From: Rhodospirillales bacterium | GTDB lineage: Bacteria > Pseudomonadota > Alphaproteobacteria > Rhodospirillales > Defluviicoccaceae | NCBI GenBank assembly: GCA_016712375.1 | Contig: JADJRE010000024.1 | Coordinates: forward strand, 1 to 37,083 | Direction: 5' to 3' | Length of the DNA stretch: 37,083 nucleotides | Shown: positions 19,363 to 28,122 of the stretch, one piece after another | How the letters are laid out: the number at the start of each line of letters is the position of its first letter | Position numbering within the stretch: position 1 is the stretch's first letter | Program-made: the position numbers and the translations under genes | The notes under the pieces: model-generated | Told to the model about the DNA's origin: nothing | Databases searched by the model: none | Seen by the model: only the letters and a program-made list of their open reading frames with translations

Positions 19363-20718
19363 TCAGACGGCGCGGGAATGCCGGGCGGCGCCGGGCTGCA
19401 GATAAGCATCAAAAGCGGCTGCCACGAGCCGGACGAACGGCCGGCCCGCCTCGGTCACGACGATTTCACCGCCGTCGAGACGCACCAGTCCATCGGCAGC
19501 TAGGGGCTCGAGGCTGGCGCGCTCGGCAGCCAACGCGTCGGCCTGGATGCCTTTCTCTCGGCACACCGCATCGAGATCAACCCGTAGGTTGCACATCAGC
19601 CGCTCGATGATTGCCCGCCGCAGCCGGTCGTCGGCGGAAAGGGCGATACCGCGCACCGTCGGCAGCCGGCCGGCCTCGATTGCCCGGCGATAGTCGGCGA
19701 GCGGCTGGGCGTTCTGCACGTATCCTTGTGGGAGCGTGCCGATGGCAGAGGCGCCGAGCCCAATCAGAGTGGGTGCATCGTCGGCGGTGTAGCCCTGGAA
19801 GTTGCGATGCAGCCGTCCGGCCGCCAACGCCGCGCTCAGTCCGTCGTCCGGCCGGGCGAAGTGGTCGAGGCCGACAGCCCGGTATCCGGCGCTGGCCAGC
19901 CGCGCCGACGCTGTTGCGAACTGCCGCAACCGTTCCACCGCGCCCGGCAGCGTCGTCTCGTCGATCAGCTTCTGGTGGCTCTTCATCCACGGCACGTGCG
20001 CATAGCCGAACAGCGCGACGCGCGCCGGCGCAAGGCGCAGCGCCAGATCGACCATCGCTTCGACCTTCGCCTCCGTCTGGTGCGGCAGGCCGTACATCAG
20101 ATCGAGGTTGACGTCGGCGATTCCGTGCCGGCGCAACCAGCCGACGACGCGCTCGACGACATCGAACGGCTGGATCCGGTTGATCGCCAGCTGCACCTTG
20201 GGATCGAAGTCCTGCACGCCGATCGAGGCACGGGTGACCCCAGCCTGCGCCAGCGCCGCGATATACTCTTCCGTCGCATCGCGCGGATCGAGTTCGACGG
20301 CGATTTCAACGTCGGGGGCCAACGTGAAGCTACGGCCGAGCGCACCGGTCAGCGCAAGCCAGTCCTCGGGTGCCAGCATCGTCGGGCTGCCGCCACCGAA
20401 GTGCAGATGGCGCACATCCATCCGCGCCGGCAATGCCGCCGCAACCAGCGAGATTTCGCCGTGAAGGGCGTCGAGGTAGGAGCGGATCGGCTCGTAGCGC
20501 TTGACGATTTTCGTCCAGCAGCCGCAGAACCAGCACATCTCGTCGCAGAACGGAATATGGACATACACCGACAGCGGTGCACCCGGATCGAGCGTCGCCA
20601 GCCAGCCGCTGTAAATTCCGGCATCGACGCTCGCTCCGAAATGCGGTGCCGTTGGATAGCTGGTGTAGCGCGGCACCCGCAGGTCGTATTTTTCAGCTCG
20701 CTCGATTGCTACCGTCAA
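19363..20718 (-). CDS. hemN: Oxygen-independent coproporphyrinogen III oxidase
   Basis: Radical-SAM HemN, converting coproporphyrinogen III to protoporphyrinogen IX without oxygen. The VPRYTSYPTAPHF opening, the CDEMCWFCGC cluster motif (Cys-x3-Cys-x2-Cys), HLHFGGGSPTML, GVQDFDPKVQLAINRIQ and NLDLMYGLPHQT are all diagnostic for true HemN. I chose the TTG at 20718 (451 residues) because it puts 13 residues before VPRYTSYPT as in relatives and has AAGGCAAGG upstream. The frame extends to a GTG at 20808, which would overlap the aminotransferase gene by 26 bases. It suggests haem synthesis under low oxygen. Confidence 0.92.
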   Translation of the reverse strand: MTVAIERAEKYDLRVPRYTSYPTAPHFGASVDAGIYSGWLATLDPGAPLSVYVHIPFCDEMCWFCGCWTKIVKRYEPIRSYLDALHGEISLVAAALPARMDVRHLHFGGGSPTMLAPEDWLALTGALGRSFTLAPDVEIAVELDPRDATEEYIAALAQAGVTRASIGVQDFDPKVQLAINRIQPFDVVERVVGWLRRHGIADVNLDLMYGLPHQTEAKVEAMVDLALRLAPARVALFGYAHVPWMKSHQKLIDETTLPGAVERLRQFATASARLASAGYRAVGLDHFARPDDGLSAALAAGRLHRNFQGYTADDAPTLIGLGASAIGTLPQGYVQNAQPLADYRRAIEAGRLPTVRGIALSADDRLRRAIIERLMCNLRVDLDAVCREKGIQADALAAERASLEPLAADGLVRLDGGEIVVTEAGRPFVRLVAAAFDAYLQPGAARHSRAV

Positions 20719-20782
20719 TGGCCTTGCCTTTGCCGTGCCGCCTACCGTTAAGGTATCGCGTAGCGGGTCCCGGCGGAAGAGG

Positions 20783-21994
20783 CTAGGCCCTGCTGCAGTG
20801 CCGGTCACGCCAGGCGATCAGCCGCGCCGCCGCTTCCTCGATCGCGGCCGTTTCGCCGGCATAAGAGAAGCGCACGAACCGGTGCCCGCGCTCCGGGTCG
20901 AAGTCGATACCCGGAGTGATGGCGACACACGCCTCCTCCAGCAGCAGGCGGCTTACTTCGGCACTATCGGGGTCGTTTTCGCCCAGTTCGGCGTAAAGAT
21001 AGAACGCGCCATCGGCGGGAGCGAGGCGGCGGAAGCCCGCCCGCGGCAGTGCGTCCAGCAGGACCGCGCGATTGGCGGCGTAGCGATCGACGTGGCGGTC
21101 CAGGATGGCCGCACAATCGAACGCGCCGATCGCCGCGTGCTGCGACAAGCTTGGCGGTGAGATGTAGAGGTTCTGAGCCAGACATTCGATGGCGCGCCGC
21201 AGCCGCTCCGGCAACACCAGCCAGCCGATGCGCCATCCGGTCATCGCGTAATACTTCGAGAAGCTGTTGACGACGATGGCATCGTTGCCGAAGGAGAGCG
21301 CGGTTTCGGCGCGGCCGGCGAAGGCGATGCCGTGGTAGATCTCGTCAGAGATCAGCCGCGTCCCCTGCTCCCGGCACCACCCCGCCAGTGCTGCCAGCGC
21401 CGTTCCGTCCAGCATGCTGCTCGTCGGATTGGCAGGACTGGCGACGATCAGGCCGTCGATCCGACCGACACGGCGGACGAGATCGTCGAGCATTGCCGGC
21501 GTCGGCTGGAACCGGGTGCTCTCGTCCAGCGGTAGTCTGACCACATCGACACCCAGTGCCGACAGGATATTGCGGTAGGCGGGGTAGCCCGGCACCCCCA
21601 CCGCCACCCGCTGACCAGCGTCGAAGGCGGCGAGAAATGCCAGCACGAAGCCGCCCGACGAGCCGCCCGTCACCGCCACCCGTTGCCAGTCGAGATCGAT
21701 ACGGTAAGCCTCACCGTAGTGGAGAGCGATCCGCCGGCGCAGCTTTTCCACGCCGAGAGCGTCAGTGTACCCTAGCCGATCCTCCGCCAAAGCGAGCGCC
21801 GCCGCCCGTAGCACCGGCTCCGGCGCACCGCTTGATGGCTGCCCCACCTCCAGGTGCAGCACGCGAGCGCCGCCCGCGGCCAGGGCGTTGGCTGCACGGA
21901 GAACGTCCATGGCGATGAACGGCGGGATAGCGCCTCGCCGCGAGCCGCCGCTGTAGCGGTCATCGGAAACTTTGCCCGAGCCGGCCGCAGGCAC
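20783..21994 (-). CDS. Class I/II PLP-dependent aminotransferase
   Basis: A 403-residue fold-type I aminotransferase. Recognisable blocks are HLEVGQPSSGAPEPVL, LGYTDALGVEKLRRRIA, VTGGSSGGFVLAF, ASPANPTSSML, LISDEIYHGIAF and VNSFSKYYAMTGWRIGW with the PLP-binding lysine. The C-terminal GHRFVRFSYAG gives the carboxylate-binding arginine. The amino acid specificity cannot be read from the sequence; aspartate or aromatic amino acids are possible. The GTG start at 21994 is 3 bases from the gamma-glutamyltransferase stop, so the two are cotranscribed. Confidence 0.9.
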   Translation of the reverse strand: MPAAGSGKVSDDRYSGGSRRGAIPPFIAMDVLRAANALAAGGARVLHLEVGQPSSGAPEPVLRAAALALAEDRLGYTDALGVEKLRRRIALHYGEAYRIDLDWQRVAVTGGSSGGFVLAFLAAFDAGQRVAVGVPGYPAYRNILSALGVDVVRLPLDESTRFQPTPAMLDDLVRRVGRIDGLIVASPANPTSSMLDGTALAALAGWCREQGTRLISDEIYHGIAFAGRAETALSFGNDAIVVNSFSKYYAMTGWRIGWLVLPERLRRAIECLAQNLYISPPSLSQHAAIGAFDCAAILDRHVDRYAANRAVLLDALPRAGFRRLAPADGAFYLYAELGENDPDSAEVSRLLLEEACVAITPGIDFDPERGHRFVRFSYAGETAAIEEAAARLIAWRDRHCSRA

Positions 21995-21997
21995 GAG

Positions 21998-23620
21998 TCA
22001 GTCGCTTGTGACGGCGAGGCCGAGGCCGCGCGGATCGCTGCCGGCGACGCACAACTCGGGGCTGTTCTGCATGCCGTCCGGACAGAGAATCGCGTTGACC
22101 CGACCGAGCCGGGGGACCGTCACGATTTGCCAGCCGCGGTCGACAAGCGCCTGCAAGCTTGCGGCCGCTGCCGCAGGCTCGGCATAAGCGACACTTCCCT
22201 CGCTGCCGCCGTGTATCCGCGCCGCCGCTGCCGCATCATCCAGCGACTGACGGCCGAGCAGCGACCGCGCGGCAACGTCGGCCAGCGCCGTCGGCGCCGC
22301 GACGCCCCCGGCAGCGGCTCCGGCGAAGACGAACTGGCGACCGCGAGGCTGCACCACCACCATCGGCCCGAGCATCGCGGCGCCGCGTCCGCCGGGACCG
22401 GGCAGAGCGGCGAGCACGATGCCGGTTCCCTGAGCAACTCGCCCGGTACCGAACAAGCTGTTCAGCGTCACCGCACAAGCCACCGCTCCCCCTTCCCGAT
22501 CCACCGCGATGAACGTCGCGGCAGCCGGATTCTGTGGCTCCTGAGGAATGCCTTTCGGCGGGGCGGGTAGCGTTTCCGCGCCGGCAAGCAGCGCGTCCAC
22601 GCGCGACGAAGCGACGAGTTCCTGTGGATCAGCGGGACTGGATCCCCATGCCGGACGATCGGAAAAGGCGCGCAGCGCGGCGTCGACGACCACGGCGTCA
22701 CGAAGATCTTCTTTGGCGTCGATCCAGCGGCCGTCCTTGACCAGCATCGCCCAGATTTGACCGCCGAGCCCGCCTCCGGCCGGTGGCGGTGGCGTAAAAT
22801 ACGCTTTGCGATCGTCGTAGCCGACCGCCAGCGGCTTACGCCAAGCGGGCTGGTAATCGGCAAGGTCGCTGCGGTCGAGGGACCCGCCAGCGGCGCGCAC
22901 GCCGGCCAGCAGTTGATCGGCGAGCGCTCCCGAATAGAACTCTGCGGGTCCGTTGGTGCGGATCAGCGCCATCACGTGCGCCAAATCCGGCTGCACGAGC
23001 GGGTCCCCTTCACGCACCATCGGGGTGCCGCCGGGGCCGGCGAAGATTCGGCTCACCTCCGGTTCGGCGGCGAGCGCATCCTGAACCTGCGCCAGATCCA
23101 TGGCGAGCGCCCGCGATACCGGTAAGCCAAATCGCGCAAGGTTTTCCGCCGGCGCCAGCAGCTGCGCCCAGCGCAGCCGGCCATAAATGCCATGCAGCGC
23201 GAACATTCCCCGGACGTTGCCGGGTACCGCCGTCGGCCGATCCCCGGCAGTACTGGCAGACGATGGCGCCCGCGCCAGGAATTCCAGGCTCTGCGCCTCG
23301 TTGGTTGCCGGATTATAGCTGATGCAGACGCCGCCACCGCCCAACGCCGCCTGCGACGGCAGGGTGACCGCCATCGTGAAGTACATGGCGATCGCGGCAT
23401 CGGCGGCGCTACCACCCTGCCGCAGCACGTCGCGGCCGACCAGCGCGGCCTGCGGCTCGTCGGCGACGACCGCGCCGACAAATCCCGGGCTTACGCCGTA
23501 GGCGCCTGGTGACGGCGCGCTGCGCGACGAACAACCGGCGAGGATGATCATCAGCCCGGCGAACATCGCGCCCGTGAATTGACGCAAGCGTGCGCCGACA
23601 CTAGCTTCGGGAATGACCAT
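21998..23620 (-). CDS. Gamma-glutamyltransferase-like lipoprotein
   Basis: About 540 residues of the Ntn-hydrolase gamma-glutamyltransferase family. The N terminus has a lipoprotein signal, MFAGLMIILAGCSS, so it should be anchored on the outer side of the inner membrane or in the outer membrane. Family blocks are DVLRQGGSAADAAIAM, LGGGGVCISYNP, AVPGNVRGM, GGGLGGQIWAML and VTLNSLFGTG. Against E. coli Ggt the autoprocessing TTHYSVVD segment reads AATFIAVD, so the usual nucleophile Thr391 aligns with Ala and a Thr lies two residues later. Activity is therefore uncertain. ATG 23620 faces the M48 start with an 8-base overlap; ATG 23566, just before the lipobox helix, is an alternative. Confidence 0.83.
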   Translation of the reverse strand: MVIPEASVGARLRQFTGAMFAGLMIILAGCSSRSAPSPGAYGVSPGFVGAVVADEPQAALVGRDVLRQGGSAADAAIAMYFTMAVTLPSQAALGGGGVCISYNPATNEAQSLEFLARAPSSASTAGDRPTAVPGNVRGMFALHGIYGRLRWAQLLAPAENLARFGLPVSRALAMDLAQVQDALAAEPEVSRIFAGPGGTPMVREGDPLVQPDLAHVMALIRTNGPAEFYSGALADQLLAGVRAAGGSLDRSDLADYQPAWRKPLAVGYDDRKAYFTPPPPAGGGLGGQIWAMLVKDGRWIDAKEDLRDAVVVDAALRAFSDRPAWGSSPADPQELVASSRVDALLAGAETLPAPPKGIPQEPQNPAAATFIAVDREGGAVACAVTLNSLFGTGRVAQGTGIVLAALPGPGGRGAAMLGPMVVVQPRGRQFVFAGAAAGGVAAPTALADVAARSLLGRQSLDDAAAAARIHGGSEGSVAYAEPAAAAASLQALVDRGWQIVTVPRLGRVNAILCPDGMQNSPELCVAGSDPRGLGLAVTSD

Positions 23621-24985
23621 CGCCTCAGCGTGGCCCACCTTGCGCCTTCGTTCGATCGCCGCCGTGTTGCTCATCGTGGCCATTCTCGTCGGCCAGATAC
23701 GGGACGTTTCTGCGCAGCCGATTTCGTTCATTCGTGATACCGAGCTCGAAAATACTATCCGCGGATACGCAACGCCAATTTTCGTCGCTGCAGGCCTCGA
23801 CCCTACGGCGGTCCGCATCTATCTGGTAAACGACAGACAAATCAATGCCTTTGTCGCCGGGGCCAGAACCTTTTCATCAACACCGGCCTGTTGATGCGGA
23901 GCGAGGACGCTGGGCAGGTGATCGGTGTTATCGCCCACGAGGCGGGCCATATCTCCGGCGGCCATCTGGTGCGGGTGCACGATGCGCTGGCGCGGGGAAC
24001 CGCCGAGAGCATCCTGGCGGTGGTTTTGGGCGCGGCGGCCATGGTGGCCGGCGCTCCGGAGGTCGGTGCCGCCGTGATGTCGGGCGGACAGAACGTCGCG
24101 ATGCGCAATTTTCTCCCGTACACGCGCACCCAAGAGGGATCCGCTGATGCGGCGGCAATGCGCTTCCTCGATGCCACGCAGCAGTCGGCGCGCGGCCTTC
24201 TTGATTTCTTCAACGTGCTGAGCGGGCAGGAACTTCTCGTTGCCTCGCGCCAGGATCCGTATCTGCGCACCCACCCGCTGACGCAGGACCGGATTGAAGC
24301 ACTACAGACGTTCGTCGCTCAGTCTCCCTATTCGAGTCGCCCGGTGCGGCCGGAATTCGAGGCCCAGCATCAGCGGATGCTGGCGAAACTGCACGCCTTT
24401 CTCGACGATCCGTCGATCACCCGGCGCCGTTATCCGGACTCCGATACCAGCCTGCCGGCGCGTTACGCGCGTGCGATCGTCCAGCATCGCACGGCGCAGC
24501 TCGACAAGGCGCTGGCGACGATTGACGGGCTGATTGCCGAGCATCCCGACGATCCCTACTTCCAGGAATTGAAGGGACAGATTCTGTTCGAGAGCGGACG
24601 ACCGATGCAGGCGCTGGGGCCTTACAGCCGGGCGGTGGAACTTTTGCCGGACGCTCCCCTGCTCCGGGTCGACTTGGCGCGGGTGCAGATGGCCACCAAC
24701 GATTCGAAATTGTTGCCGTCGGCGATCGACAATCTGCGCACCTCGCTGCGGCTGGAACCCAACCGGCCGTTCGTCTGGCGGCAGCTGGCGATCGCGCTGG
24801 GACGCAATGGCCAGATGGGCGAGAGTTCCCTGGCGCTGGCGGAGGAGGCGATGCTACTCGACAAGCTTGCCGAAGCGAAGTTTCATGCCGGTCGAGCACT
24901 TCAGGATCTGCCCCCGGGCTCGCCTGGCCGGCTGCAGGCGGAAGATATCGTGCAAGCGGCGCAGAACGCCAAAGAGGACCGCTGA
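23613..24985 (+). CDS. M48 family metalloprotease with C-terminal TPR-like region (BepA-like), one frameshift
   Basis: A periplasmic zinc protease, reconstructed at 457 residues. It has a signal peptide (hydrophobic core AAVLLIVAILVG, cleavage after SAQ or nearby) and an M48 domain with the VIAHEAGHISGGH zinc motif and the downstream EGSADAAAM glutamate. The second half is helical TPR-like sequence (about residues 280-440), as in BepA/YfgC, which acts in outer membrane protein quality control. The frame breaks at 23859-23862: the conserved FVAGGQNLFINTGLL requires one more G in a G run, giving a downstream open frame from 23891. The start overlaps head to head with the preceding minus-strand gene. 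It is followed 26 bases later by the DsbA-like gene. Confidence 0.88.
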
Positions 24986-25011
24986 TCCGCAACGAGGGAA
25001 GGCAGAGAGAG

Positions 25012-25791
25012 ATGATGGCGAAGAGAGTTCTCACCTACGTCGGCAAGTTGGCGGTGATTAGCGGGTTGTTGCTGGGGTTATCGATGGCGCCCGCGGGCCG
25101 CACCGCCATGGCGGCCGAACCGCTGTCGGATGCGCAAGAGCAGGCCATCGAACAGCTCGTTCGTGATTACATCATGAAGCATCCGGAGGTCTTGCTGGAG
25201 TCGCTGCAAGCTTACGACAACAAGCAGCGGGAAACCCAGGAGCAAGCGGCGCAAAAGGCGGTAGCCGGCAATCGTGACGCATTGGAGCGCGATGCCAGCA
25301 CGCCGGTCGGCGGCAATCCTAAAGGCGACGTTACCATCGTCGAGTTCTTCGACTACCGGTGCGGCTACTGCAAGAAGGTGCTGCCGTCGGTGCAGGAACT
25401 GCTCAAGACGGACGGGAACATCCGAGTGGTCTTCAAAGAATTCCCGATCCTCGGGCCCGATTCGATGACGGCGTCGCGGGCGGCGCTGGCAGCGTGGAAG
25501 ATAGCGCCGGATAAGTACGTCGCGCTGCACGTGGCGCTTATGGAAACACGCGGCGATCTCTCGGAAGCGCGGGTACTGGAAACGGCAAAAAAGGTCGGCA
25601 TTGATCCGGAAAAGCTGAAAGCGGCGATGGACGATCCTCAGATCAAGGCGCAAATCGAGCGCAATGCCGCATTGGCGCAGACGCTGCAAATCGGCGGCAC
25701 GCCGGCGTTCATCATCGGCGGCAAGCTGGTACCGGGAGCCGTCGATCTGACAACGATGCGCGAAATGGTGAAGGCGGCCCGCGCCAGCTGA
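25012..25791 (+). CDS. DsbA-family periplasmic thiol:disulfide oxidoreductase (ScsC/BdbD-like)
   Basis: 259 residues with a signal peptide (residues 1-34, ending MAA) and a helical N-terminal stretch rich in Gln/Glu, like the oligomerisation stalk of ScsC-type proteins. The thioredoxin-fold domain has VEFFDYRCGYCKKVLP with the CGYC active site and GGTPAFIIG with the cis-proline loop. It probably oxidises or isomerises disulfides in exported proteins. The ATG follows AAGGCAGAGAGAG. It is cotranscribed with the M48 protease, suggesting a shared envelope folding and quality-control role. Its 3' end lies antisense to the current 3' end of copD. Confidence 0.9.
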   Translation: MMAKRVLTYVGKLAVISGLLLGLSMAPAGRTAMAAEPLSDAQEQAIEQLVRDYIMKHPEVLLESLQAYDNKQRETQEQAAQKAVAGNRDALERDASTPVGGNPKGDVTIVEFFDYRCGYCKKVLPSVQELLKTDGNIRVVFKEFPILGPDSMTASRAALAAWKIAPDKYVALHVALMETRGDLSEARVLETAKKVGIDPEKLKAAMDDPQIKAQIERNAALAQTLQIGGTPAFIIGGKLVPGAVDLTTMREMVKAARAS

Positions 25792-26705
25792 TCATCGGCG
25801 GTCAGACAGCCGGCCGCCCATCCTGCGATGGCATCTTCACCAGGGGGGCTGAACAGCCCGGTGAGGATCGCTGTCGCCATAAACACGAGTACGATCAAGG
25901 CCATCTCGGCGGCGATGGATGCGCGCAGGGCGCTGGCGGCGCCGGCATCGCCGCGGCGCAACCGGGGGACAAGCCGTAACTTGTTGGCGGCCGCCAACAG
26001 CATCAGTGCGCCGAAGAGCGCCAGCTTAACCAGCAGAATGCGGCCCCATCCGCTACCCGGCAGCGCTGACGGCGGGTCGGCAAGAGCGAGCGCCATTGCG
26101 ATGCCCGCCACGGCGATCAGCGGCACCAGAAACGTCGCCTTTCGCGAGTAATCGTCGAGAATGCGTGCGGCCGTCGCCGCCGTCTCATGCCGGAGGATGG
26201 TACCGAGCGGCCAGAGCGATCCGAACCAGAACGCGGCGAGCATCAGGTGCAGGCCCAGCAACGGCAGCAGCACAGGGCGGAGCGGGCTGGTGGCGGTATG
26301 TCCGGTGAGCCCAAACGAAAGACAGGCGAGGACCGCGCCGACGACGGCAACGGTTGCCGAAGCGTGCGTAGATCGGCCGAGCGCCAGGACGATCGTGACC
26401 AGGCCGGCGAGGCGCAGCATGGTCGCCGTTCCCAAATCCGACGCCATCACCAGGCGGTGCAGCGCCGCATCCGAAAGCCCTGCCGCTGCGCCGGCCAGGT
26501 GGGCCGGCTCCAGCAGTACCCGCAGCACGACCAGGCCGATGCCGAGCGCCGCAGCCCTTGCACCAAGGCGCCGAATGCGCCACCCGCTTTCCGGAACGGC
26601 GCCGAAGAATGCGGCGATGAAGAAGGCAACCCCGGAAGCCTGGAAGACGGCTACGAAGCTGGCGGCGTTCAAGACCAGCGCTATGGTGTCCCAGGGGCCG
26701 AGCAC
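25638..26705 (-). CDS. copD: Copper resistance protein CopD family, 3' end probably extended by an indel
   Basis: An inner membrane protein of the CopD family, proposed to import or pass copper from periplasmic CopC. About eight hydrophobic spans are visible in the first 285 residues, with typical GLTGHTATSP and LGLHLMLAAFWFGSLWPL blocks. Family members end shortly after the last helix (ILTGLFSPPG here). The frame then continues 66 residues into DNA antisense to the dsbA-like gene with no family similarity. One more C in the run at 25843-25848 would end the gene at 25837-25839, leaving a 45-base gap to the convergent neighbour. The GTG start at 26705 is 25 bases after copC. copC-copD form an operon. 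Confidence 0.87.
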   Translation of the reverse strand: MLGPWDTIALVLNAASFVAVFQASGVAFFIAAFFGAVPESGWRIRRLGARAAALGIGLVVLRVLLEPAHLAGAAAGLSDAALHRLVMASDLGTATMLRLAGLVTIVLALGRSTHASATVAVVGAVLACLSFGLTGHTATSPLRPVLLPLLGLHLMLAAFWFGSLWPLGTILRHETAATAARILDDYSRKATFLVPLIAVAGIAMALALADPPSALPGSGWGRILLVKLALFGALMLLAAANKLRLVPRLRRGDAGAASALRASIAAEMALIVLVFMATAILTGLFSPPGEDAIAGWAAGCLTADDQLARAAFTISRIVVRSTAPGTSLPPMMNAGVPPICSVCANAALRSICALI

Positions 26706-26730
26706 AGCCGGCCTTCCTCGCCAGCTGGGA

Positions 26731-27099
26731 TCAGCGGTCTGGCACCGATGGCGCAGCGACGGTGAACTGGATCACGCCCGACATGGCGTGCATGTCTTTC
26801 GCAGCCGCACGCCATTCGACGCTGTAGCCGCCGGGCGACAGCTTCGGCAGCGACGCGGAGATGTTCCGCCGGGCATCATGCGGCGGCTCGGCAAGAAGAG
26901 GTATGTCGGCGCTTTCCGCGTTCTTCAGCAACAGCGAAACAAGGCGAACGTCGCCGCCAAAGGTCAGGCTCACTGTTGTCGGCGCTTCCGTTAACACCGA
27001 ACCGTCCGCCGGTTGCGACGACGCAAGGGTGGCATGTGCCAGCGCCCCTCCGGGTACGGAGAGGAAGAAGAGCCCGGCGAAAAGAGCTGCCCTTTTCAC
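26731..27099 (-). CDS. copC: Copper resistance protein CopC
   Basis: A 122-residue periplasmic copper-binding protein. The signal peptide ends GALA, and the mature chain begins HATLASSQPADGSVL with the N-terminal His that ligates Cu(II). TTVSLTFGGDV and the C-terminal DMHAMSGVIQFTV, with a second His, complete the fold. The methionine-rich Cu(I) site of plasmid-borne CopC proteins is not evident. Translation starts at GTG 27099 after AGGGAG. It is followed by copD. Confidence 0.92.
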   Translation of the reverse strand: MKRAALFAGLFFLSVPGGALAHATLASSQPADGSVLTEAPTTVSLTFGGDVRLVSLLLKNAESADIPLLAEPPHDARRNISASLPKLSPGGYSVEWRAAAKDMHAMSGVIQFTVAAPSVPDR

Positions 27100-27197
27100 G
27101 ACGACATCTCCCTGTTGCTCAGTTAGCCCTGAGAACCAGGAGTATGCTGGTCCGGCCGACGGACGGCAACCGCGGACCTAGGTGCTTTTAATATCGT

Positions 27198-27824
27198 TCA
27201 CCGGATCAGCCAGCGCGGCACCCGGGCCGCGTAGCTTCGCCAATGGTCACCGAAGCGGTCGGCGAGGTGCCGCTCCTCCAGCCGAACCTGCATCTGGATC
27301 GCCACCGTACCGACGAGCAGGCAAACAGCAGTGAAAACGGAAGGCAGGGCCAGGAACAGTCCGATCTGCGCCGCCTGGATACAGAGGAACATTGGATTGC
27401 GGCAATGGGCGAAGGCGCCATCCACGATCAGGCGCTCGCCCCCTGCCCTTTCTGTATCTATGCCGGAACGCCAAAGGTCCGCCATGCCTGTGTGCAGCCA
27501 GACGATGGCGATGAAGCTCGTCAGCATCAGGGCGCAGCCAGAGAAAATCACGGCGGGATGCCAAAGCGACCGGAAGGGCAGCAGCCAGTCGTCGATCCTG
27601 GGAAAGGGCACGCGGAGGATGCAGACAAGCAGGATCAAGCCGCGAAACACCGCGAAGGTGTCGTGGATCACCCGGTGAAGGCTGCCCTTGTCGCCGCGGA
27701 TCACCGGCGAGCGTCCCATGCGCCGCTTTTTGCGCAGAATGGTCGCGGTGTAAAACAACGCGACGCTTGAGAAGAAAGCGGCGAGAAACCAACGCGCGAT
27801 GTCGACCGTTCGAATGTGTCCCAC
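27198..27824 (-). CDS. Membrane methyltransferase of the isoprenylcysteine/phospholipid N-methyltransferase family
   Basis: A 208-residue integral membrane protein with about five hydrophobic spans. The C-terminal FAHCRNPMFLCIQAAQIG and LEERHLADRFGDHWRSYAAR blocks are the SAM-binding signature of ICMT/PEMT-like enzymes. The bacterial substrate is unknown; a lipid or small hydrophobic molecule is likely. The start is taken at GTG 27824 without a strong ribosome site. It is not clearly in an operon with copCD or yacG. Confidence 0.78.
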   Translation of the reverse strand: MGHIRTVDIARWFLAAFFSSVALFYTATILRKKRRMGRSPVIRGDKGSLHRVIHDTFAVFRGLILLVCILRVPFPRIDDWLLPFRSLWHPAVIFSGCALMLTSFIAIVWLHTGMADLWRSGIDTERAGGERLIVDGAFAHCRNPMFLCIQAAQIGLFLALPSVFTAVCLLVGTVAIQMQVRLEERHLADRFGDHWRSYAARVPRWLIR

Positions 27825-27899
27825 TAACGCAACCGCTCTTAGGTGAGCGATTTGCGACTCAAGTTTGGATTATCTTCACCGGGCGTGCAACGTTCTGGA

Positions 27900-28122
27900 T
27901 CATCTGTCTTCCGGCGGCGGCTCATCCTCCTGAGCCGTTTCGTCGTCAGCGTCAGTCTCCACTGGGATACGATAGTCTTCGTTCAGCCACCGGCTAAAGG
28001 TCGAGGTCGGCGCACCGCTTCGAGCAGAACGGGCGGAACCGCGCATCGGCCGTCCGCCGACATATCGGACAAGAACGCCGCGGCGGCGAGGCGGGCGGAA
28101 CGGCACCGGGGCGGCCTTTCAC
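27900..28122 (-). CDS. yacG: DNA gyrase inhibitor YacG, one frameshift
   Basis: A small zinc protein of the YacG family; E. coli YacG binds GyrB and inhibits gyrase. Reconstructed at 73 residues from GTG 28122. The zinc site is CPICRRTADARFRPFCSKRC (Cys-x2-Cys and Cys-x3-Cys), followed by ADLDL. The expected RWLNEDYRIPV tail lies in the next frame, so an extra A (T on the coding strand) in 27996-27998 probably causes the break. The acidic C terminus DADDETAQEDEPPPED is typical. The GTG overlaps the rng stop by 4 bases (GTGA), and the infA-maf-rng-yacG order is common in alphaproteobacteria. Confidence 0.88.

Noticed and set aside
19726..20751. Long plus-strand open frame opposite hemN
   Set aside because: It is antisense to a clear radical-SAM enzyme; composition is that of a shadow frame.
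23850..23900. Programmed ribosomal frameshift in the M48 gene
   Set aside because: The site is only a short G run, with no slippery heptamer or downstream structure that I could identify, and similar breaks occur across unrelated genes in the window.
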